DNA of 64,000 bases from Burkholderiaceae bacterium. Lineage in GTDB: Bacteria > Pseudomonadota > Gammaproteobacteria > Burkholderiales > Burkholderiaceae_C. The notes beneath the pieces are model-generated. The model had not been told where the DNA came from. It did not search any database and worked only from the letters and a program-made list of their open reading frames with translations. The DNA is taken from NCBI GenBank assembly GCA_017848435.1, contig JAFEHU010000081.1, positions 1 through 64,000 on the forward strand, read 5' to 3'. Below, in pieces: positions 59,310-64,000 of the stretch. The translations under genes were made by a program, and so were the position numbers. Numbering within the stretch: position 1 is the first letter of the stretch; each line of letters opens with the position of its first letter.

Positions 59310-59948
59310 ATGAATCAGATGGCGAGCTGGGGTGAGTGGTTGCGCATCGCGGTGGAGGGCTTGGCTACCGCCGCCTTTGCGTTGTCGGGCGCGATGGAAG
59401 CCGCACGCAAGCGGCTGGACGCGGTGGGCGTGTGTGTGGTGGCGTTTCTGGCCGCGTTCGGCGGCGGCACGCTGCGCGACCTGCTGCTGGACCAGCGCCC
59501 GTTCTTCTGGGTGCGCCATGTGGAACTGCTGTGGGCGGTGCTGGCCCTGTGTGTGCTGGCCATGCTGTTCCTGCGCGACCGGCATTTTGTGCTGACCGAA
59601 AAAGCCATCCAATGGCCTGACGCGTTGGGCCTGGGCCTGTTTGCCGCGGTGGGGGTGGACCAGGCGCTGCAACACCAGTTGCCGGCGCTGGTGGCGGTGC
59701 TGATGGGCGTGATCACCGGCGTGTTTGGCGGCGTGCTGCGCGACATGGTCTGCAACGAAATCCCCAGCGCTTTTCGCGACCACCGGCCCTATGCGGTGTG
59801 TGCGTTTGCCGGTGGCTGGGTCTACGTGGGGTTGCTGTACCTGGGCCAGCCGGGCTCGCTGGCGCTGCTGGCCTGTGTGGCCGTCACCGCCGGTTTGCGC
59901 GGATTGGCACTCTGGCGCAACTGGCAAATCCCAGGCTGGCGCGCGTAA
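59310..59948 (+). CDS. trimeric intracellular cation (TRIC) channel family protein
   Basis: The 212-residue protein has seven predicted helices in two internal repeats (GLATAAFALSGAMEAARKRLD and VGVDQALQHQLPALVAVLMG) with FGGGTLRDLL and FGGVLRDMV glycine motifs. Formerly UPF0126 (YicG), it is the bacterial TRIC channel family. It converges on the thiolase gene, 3 bp apart. Confidence 0.93.
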   Translation: MNQMASWGEWLRIAVEGLATAAFALSGAMEAARKRLDAVGVCVVAFLAAFGGGTLRDLLLDQRPFFWVRHVELLWAVLALCVLAMLFLRDRHFVLTEKAIQWPDALGLGLFAAVGVDQALQHQLPALVAVLMGVITGVFGGVLRDMVCNEIPSAFRDHRPYAVCAFAGGWVYVGLLYLGQPGSLALLACVAVTAGLRGLALWRNWQIPGWRA

Positions 59949-59951
59949 AAC

Positions 59952-61157
59952 TCACACCCGTTCGATCACCAGCGCAATGCCCTGCCCCACGCCAATGCAC
60001 ATGGTGCACAGCGCGTAACGGCCGCCGGTTCTGTGCAGTTGGTTCACGGCGGTGGTCACCAGCCGTGCCCCACTGGCCCCCAGCGGGTGGCCCAGCGCAA
60101 TGGCCCCGCCGTTGGGGTTGACGCGCGGGTCGTCGTCCTGCAGCCCAAGCTGGCGCAGCACCGCCAGGCCTTGCGCGGCAAAGGCCTCGTTGAGTTCGAT
60201 CACGTCCATCTGCGCCAGCGTCAGACCGGTCAGGGCCAGCACTTTCTCGGTGGCCGGTGCCGGGCCGATGCCCATGACGCGGGGCGGCACACCGGCGGTG
60301 GCCATGCCGACCACGCGTGCCCTGGGGGTGAGGCCGTTCCTGGCGGCAGCACTTTCACTGGCCAGGAGCAGTGCACAGGCGCCGTCGTTGACACCGCTGG
60401 CGTTGCCGGCGGTGACGGTGCCGTCGGGTTTGACGATGGGCTTGAGTTTGGCCAGCGCTTCCAGGCTGGTTTCGCGGGGGTGTTCGTCTTTGCTGACGAC
60501 GGTGGCGTCACCCTTCTTCTGTGGAATGGTCACCGGGGTGATTTCGGCGTCGAAGAAGCCGGCTTTCTGGGCGGCGACCGCCTTCATCTGGCTGGCCAGG
60601 GCCATGCGGTCCTGGGCTTCGCGTTCGATGTGGAAGTCGGTCGCAACGTTCTCGGCCGTCTCGGGCATGCTGTCCACGCCGTAGAGCTCTTTCATGCGCT
60701 TGTTGATGAAGCGCCAGCCGATGGTGGTGTCGTAGACCGCGTTGCTGCGGCTGAAGGCGCTGTCGGCCTTGGGCATGACGAAGGGGGCGCGGCTCATGCT
60801 TTCGACGCCGCCGGCAATCATCAGGCCGGCTTCGCCGGCCTTGATGGCGCGGGCGGCCGTGCCCACGGCGTCGAGACCGGAGCCGCACAGGCGGTTCAAG
60901 GTGGCGCCGGGCACGGCCAGGGGGAGGCCGGCCAGCAAGGCGGCCATGCGGGCGACGTTGCGGTTGTCTTCGCCGGCCTGGTTGGCGCAGCCGTAGAGCA
61001 CGTCGGCCACCTGGGCCCAGTCAACACCGGGGTTGCGGGCCATCAGGGCCTGGATGGGCAGGGCGGCCAGGTCGTCGGCGCGCACGCTGCTCAACGCCCC
61101 ACCGTACCGGCCAAAGGGCGTGCGCTGCGCGTCGCAGATAAAGGCTTGCGAGGTCAT
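59952..61157 (-). CDS. pcaF: acetyl-CoA acyltransferase, 3-oxoadipyl-CoA thiolase-like
   Basis: This 401-residue thiolase has catalytic Cys in NRLCGSGLDA, His in GGAIALGHPLGASGAR and the second Cys in CTMCIGVGQG. Length and the GVESMSRAPFVMPKADSAF block fit PcaF, which ends the beta-ketoadipate pathway for aromatic compounds. No other pca genes are here, so a general beta-oxidation role is possible. Confidence 0.88.
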   Translation of the reverse strand: MTSQAFICDAQRTPFGRYGGALSSVRADDLAALPIQALMARNPGVDWAQVADVLYGCANQAGEDNRNVARMAALLAGLPLAVPGATLNRLCGSGLDAVGTAARAIKAGEAGLMIAGGVESMSRAPFVMPKADSAFSRSNAVYDTTIGWRFINKRMKELYGVDSMPETAENVATDFHIEREAQDRMALASQMKAVAAQKAGFFDAEITPVTIPQKKGDATVVSKDEHPRETSLEALAKLKPIVKPDGTVTAGNASGVNDGACALLLASESAAARNGLTPRARVVGMATAGVPPRVMGIGPAPATEKVLALTGLTLAQMDVIELNEAFAAQGLAVLRQLGLQDDDPRVNPNGGAIALGHPLGASGARLVTTAVNQLHRTGGRYALCTMCIGVGQGIALVIERV

Positions 61158-61268
61158 GAAAGTCCTGAATCACATGGGGTTGAACACCACGCCAGCCCCC
61201 ATGAACTCATGCACGGGGACTTGGCACCGCGCGTACTGTAGCGCGGCGCCCGGCCGCCCGCTGTCACC

Positions 61269-61490
61269 TCAGGACTTGCGGCCACCCAACGCCAGTGCCG
61301 CCACGCCCGCCACCACCGCGGCAATGCTCAGCCACTGCGGGAAGTTGACGGTTTCTTTTTCTTTCACGGTCAGCTCGATCGGGCCGATCTTGGCGGCGGT
61401 CGAGTCTTTGGTGAAGCTGAAGCCACCGGTGAAAAAACCGGCAATACCGACCACGATCAAAATGATGCCAACAATGCGAACAGCGCCCAT
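61269..61490 (-). CDS. DUF3185 small membrane protein
   Basis: The 73-residue protein has two membrane helices (IVGIILIVVGIAGFFTGGF and LSIAAVVAGVAALAL) linked by TKDSTAAKIGPIELTVKEK, the DUF3185 pattern. AGGAG-like sequence precedes ATG 61490. Function unknown. Confidence 0.85.
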   Translation of the reverse strand: MGAVRIVGIILIVVGIAGFFTGGFSFTKDSTAAKIGPIELTVKEKETVNFPQWLSIAAVVAGVAALALGGRKS

Positions 61491-61589
61491 GGGTTTCTCC
61501 TCGCCGGGTTTTGCATGAACGGCCCACACGTCCCGGACTGCGCCGCTGGCCTGCCTGCAATATAGCCGGTCGCGTGCTACGCTTCTCGG

Positions 61590-62024
61590 ATGTTCTCCCC
61601 GTCCCAAGCCGATGTGCGCCGCTTTTTCTGCGACGTGCGCGCCAAAACCCAAGCCCAAGCCCCGCTGGAAGCGATTGAAACCCTCGCGGGCCAGTGGATT
61701 GACGAACACCCCGAATACCACGCCGACCTCGCAGACGTGAACACCGCGCTCGCCAAAATGGCCGAGGTGGACACCACCCGCACCAACCCGTTTCTGCATT
61801 TGTCGATGCACCTGTCAATCAGCGAGCAGTGCTCGATCGACCAGCCGCGAGGCATTCGCCAGGCGGTGGAGCTGTTGACCGCGCGGCGCAACTCGCTGCA
61901 CGACGCGCACCACGAAGCCATGGAGTGCCTCGGCCAGATGCTGTGGGAAAGCCAGCGCGCCGGCCGCCCACCTGACGGCGACGCCTATGTGGCCTGTGTT
62001 CAGCAGCGCGCCACACGCGACTGA
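61590..62024 (+). CDS. DUF1841 protein
   Basis: The 144-residue soluble protein has the DUF1841 features: EHPEYHADL, NPFLHLSMHLSISEQ and an alpha-helical C-terminus. It is found next to cytochrome c4 genes in betaproteobacteria, as here, where the two converge around a dispersed repeat. Function unknown. Confidence 0.88.
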   Translation: MFSPSQADVRRFFCDVRAKTQAQAPLEAIETLAGQWIDEHPEYHADLADVNTALAKMAEVDTTRTNPFLHLSMHLSISEQCSIDQPRGIRQAVELLTARRNSLHDAHHEAMECLGQMLWESQRAGRPPDGDAYVACVQQRATRD

Positions 62025-62035
62025 GTTGCGGCGAA

Positions 62036-62100
62036 TTTGCTACTGATTCAATAGCTTGATCGCCAGATTCGGCTAAGGCTCGCGCCCGATTTGGCATAAA
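62036..62100 (+). repeat. dispersed repeat, intergenic copy (DUF1841/cyt c4)
   Basis: TTTGCTACTGATTCAATAGC, then CGCCAGATTCGGCTAAGGCT and GCCCGATTTGGCATAAA. It aligns with the copies at 55329 and 43158. Confidence 0.85.
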
Positions 62101-62122
62101 AAAGCCGCTCAGGGAGCGGCTT
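62096..62122 (-). terminator. terminator after cytochrome c4
   Basis: On the minus strand AAGCCGCTC-CCT-GAGCGGCTT is followed by TTTT, 20 bp beyond the cytochrome gene. Confidence 0.85.
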
Positions 62123-62142
62123 GGGGTAATCGCAGTCCGTTG

Positions 62143-62808
62143 TCAGCGGAATTTGCTCTGTGGCACCACCTTGAGGTCACCGTCCACACCGGCGATGTAG
62201 TTGGACAATGCCTTCAGTTCGGCATTGGAATACTGCTTGGCAATGCCGCCCATGATGCCGTTGGCGCGGCCCACATTGGGGTTGTTCTCGGTCTTGTAAG
62301 CCTTGAGCGCGACGAACAGGTAGTCGGCATGCTGGCCAGCGATCTTGGGGTACGACGGGTCAATGGGCTTGGCGAAATTGTCGCCGTGGCAGGACACGCA
62401 GGCGCCCTTCTTGACCAACTCGGCCACCTTGGCAGGTGCTTCAGGCGCCTTGGCAGGCAGGGTCTCGCCCTCCACCTTGCCATGCACCGCGTAGTAGGCG
62501 GCCACGTCGGCCATGTCTTGCTCAGACATGTTGTCGGCAATGCCGCGCATCGTGGGGTGCTTGCGTTCGCCTTTTTTGTAGGCCGTCAGGGCCGACACGA
62601 TGTACTTGGCGCTTTGGCCAGAAATCTTGGGCACTTTGTAAACTTCAGGGAAGCTGGCTTGGTAGCCTTTGATGCCATGGCAGCCAATGCACATGGCAAT
62701 CTTGGTTTCGCCGGCTTTCACATCGCCAGTGGCGCCTTGGGCGAAAGCGGACAGGGAGGTCACTGACGTGACAGCCAGAGCGAATACGGTGGTCAACAAC
62801 TTGTTCAT
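62143..62808 (-). CDS. dihaem cytochrome c4
   Basis: The 221-residue periplasmic cytochrome has a signal peptide (ending SAFAQ) and two class I haem c domains with CIGCHG (about residue 40) and CVSCHG (about 138), each with a downstream Met. Cytochromes c4 carry electrons to terminal oxidases, here plausibly the caa3- or cbb3-type enzyme. Confidence 0.96.
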   Translation of the reverse strand: MNKLLTTVFALAVTSVTSLSAFAQGATGDVKAGETKIAMCIGCHGIKGYQASFPEVYKVPKISGQSAKYIVSALTAYKKGERKHPTMRGIADNMSEQDMADVAAYYAVHGKVEGETLPAKAPEAPAKVAELVKKGACVSCHGDNFAKPIDPSYPKIAGQHADYLFVALKAYKTENNPNVGRANGIMGGIAKQYSNAELKALSNYIAGVDGDLKVVPQSKFR

Positions 62809-62893
62809 TTTGCGCGCACAATCTTGAGGAACGTCTGCCTGAAATCAGCTTGCGATTATAGCCGGCGCAACCCTTACCGAATCTGACCCTCCC

Positions 62894-63748
62894 ATGAAAT
62901 TCCAAGGCTCCCAGACCTACGTCGCCACCCAAGACCTGATGCTGGCGGTCAACGCCGCCATCACCCTCAAGCGCCCGCTGCTTGTGAAAGGCGAGCCTGG
63001 CACCGGTAAAACGATGCTGGCCGAAGAAGTGGCCGCGGCACTCAACATGCCGTTGTTGCAATGGCACATCAAGTCCACCACCAAGGCCCAGCAGGGCTTG
63101 TACGAGTACGACGCGGTGAGCCGGCTGCGTGATTCGCAGCTGGCCGACGTGGACGGCGGCGAACGCGTCAAGAACATCCACAACTACATCGTGCAGGGCG
63201 TGCTGTGGCAGGCCTTCACCGCCGACACGCCAGTAGCGCTGCTGATCGACGAGATCGACAAGGCCGACATTGAATTCCCGAACGACCTGCTGCGCGAGAT
63301 CGACCGCATGGAGTTCTATTGCTACGAAACGCGCGAACTCATCAAGGCCAAGCACCGGCCGCTGGTGTTCATCACCTCCAACAACGAGAAAGAGCTGCCC
63401 GACGCCTTCCTGCGCCGCTGCTTCTTCCACTTCATCAAGTTCCCGGACGCGGTCACGATGCAACAAATCGTGGACGTGCACTTCCCCGGCCTGAAAAAAG
63501 ACCTGCTGACAGCCGCGATGAAGACCTTCTTCGACATCCGCAACCTGCCCGGCCTGAAGAAAAAGCCCAGCACCAGCGAGCTGCTGGACTGGCTCAAGCT
63601 GCTGGTGGCTGAAGACATCCCTCTGGAAGCCCTGCAAAGCAAAGACGACAAGGTGGCCGTGCCGCCGCTGGTGGGCGCGCTGCTCAAAAACGAGCAAGAT
63701 GTCACCCTGTTTGAAAAATTGGTGTTCATGCAACGCCACAACCGTTAA
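62894..63748 (+). CDS. MoxR-family AAA+ ATPase
   Basis: The 284-residue AAA+ protein has Walker A GEPGTGKT (33-40), Walker B LLIDEIDKAD and sensor 1 SNNEKELPDAFLRRCFFHF. MoxR ATPases act with von Willebrand factor A proteins to assemble or activate enzymes; a VWA gene typically follows and would start at the window edge. Confidence 0.94.
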   Translation: MKFQGSQTYVATQDLMLAVNAAITLKRPLLVKGEPGTGKTMLAEEVAAALNMPLLQWHIKSTTKAQQGLYEYDAVSRLRDSQLADVDGGERVKNIHNYIVQGVLWQAFTADTPVALLIDEIDKADIEFPNDLLREIDRMEFYCYETRELIKAKHRPLVFITSNNEKELPDAFLRRCFFHFIKFPDAVTMQQIVDVHFPGLKKDLLTAAMKTFFDIRNLPGLKKKPSTSELLDWLKLLVAEDIPLEALQSKDDKVAVPPLVGALLKNEQDVTLFEKLVFMQRHNR

Positions 63749-63756
63749 GAACAACC

Positions 63757-63981
63757 ATGGCAAACCAACTCTTGGTAGAAGGCATTTCCGACGCGGTCGG
63801 TTTTGTGGGCGGCGCACTGGCCGGTTTCTGGCTGAGCCATATTCTTGGCCTGGACATTTTTGCCGACGGCTACGGCAACGCCAGCATCTTTGGCATCCTG
63901 TTGGTGGGCTTGGGCGGGGGTGGGGGCCTGCACATGGCACGCCGCTGGCGCCGGGCCCGCCCCGACCCTGACGAGGAATGA
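63757..63981 (+). CDS. small glycine-rich membrane protein
   Basis: The 74-residue protein has two hydrophobic stretches (VGFVGGALAGFWLSHILGL and IFGILLVGLGGGGGLHMA) and a charged tail. It lies 8 bp after the MoxR gene on the same strand. A further ATG at 63992 begins what is probably the next gene of the operon. Function unknown. Confidence 0.7.
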   Translation: MANQLLVEGISDAVGFVGGALAGFWLSHILGLDIFADGYGNASIFGILLVGLGGGGGLHMARRWRRARPDPDEE

Positions 63982-64000
63982 GACCCCGCGCATGAGCGGC

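Overview
The window is 64 kb of a high-GC betaproteobacterial chromosome. Gene content and order point to the Comamonadaceae (Rhodoferax/Polaromonas/Acidovorax-like): hrcA-nadK-recN-rapZ, the lolB-ispE-tRNA-Gln-prs-rplY-pth block, a caa3-type cytochrome oxidase cluster with DUF2970, DUF2909 and DUF2244 neighbours, and a DUF1841/cytochrome c4 pair. These are assignments from reading the sequence; no database search was run.

Positions 1 to about 16361 are the right-hand part of an integrated genomic island. It holds a 5'-truncated tyrosine recombinase, a proteasome/HslV-like Ntn hydrolase, a second tyrosine recombinase, a MazE/AbrB protein without a visible toxin, a type III restriction-modification operon (mod-res), an exported alpha/beta hydrolase plus lipoprotein pair divergent from an XRE repressor with two palindromic operators, a C39-like cysteine peptidase paired with an unknown protein, an AlpA-type HTH protein, a filamentous-phage gene II-type replication protein and a DUF6499-type protein.

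The island ends inside a tRNA gene. At 16362-16402 lies the 5' half of the chromosomal tRNA-Ile(CAU), cut just after the anticodon loop. About 220 bp inside the island, on the same strand, is a complete tRNA-Ile(CAU) whose anticodon loop holds a 264-nt group I intron (15840-16103). Its IGS, P3/P7 core motifs and terminal G can all be read. The island therefore seems to have split an essential tRNA gene while bringing a replacement, and the intron interrupts the replacement exactly where the integrase target would be. This is the most interesting observation in the window.

From 16434 on, the content is ordinary core chromosome: HrcA, NAD kinase, RecN, RapZ, MutY, a dynamin-like GTPase, MutM, a TPR protein, LolB, IspE, tRNA-Gln, Prs, L25, Pth, a ferredoxin, CoaD, RsmD, two M16 peptidase-family proteins, FtsY, a TVP38-oxidoreductase fusion, RpoH, the whole cytochrome c oxidase and heme A assembly cluster (43.2-52.5 kb), ComF, TrmL, a Kef-type antiporter, a thiolase, cytochrome c4 and a MoxR ATPase at the right edge. 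A perfect CIRCE operator precedes rpoH, so the HrcA encoded in this window probably represses sigma-32.

A short dispersed repeat of about 60-70 bp occurs at least six times in the chromosomal part. Three copies lie in intergenic spacers. Three others form the start or the hydrophobic signal-peptide region of exported proteins (LolB, an M16-family protein, a DUF547 protein).
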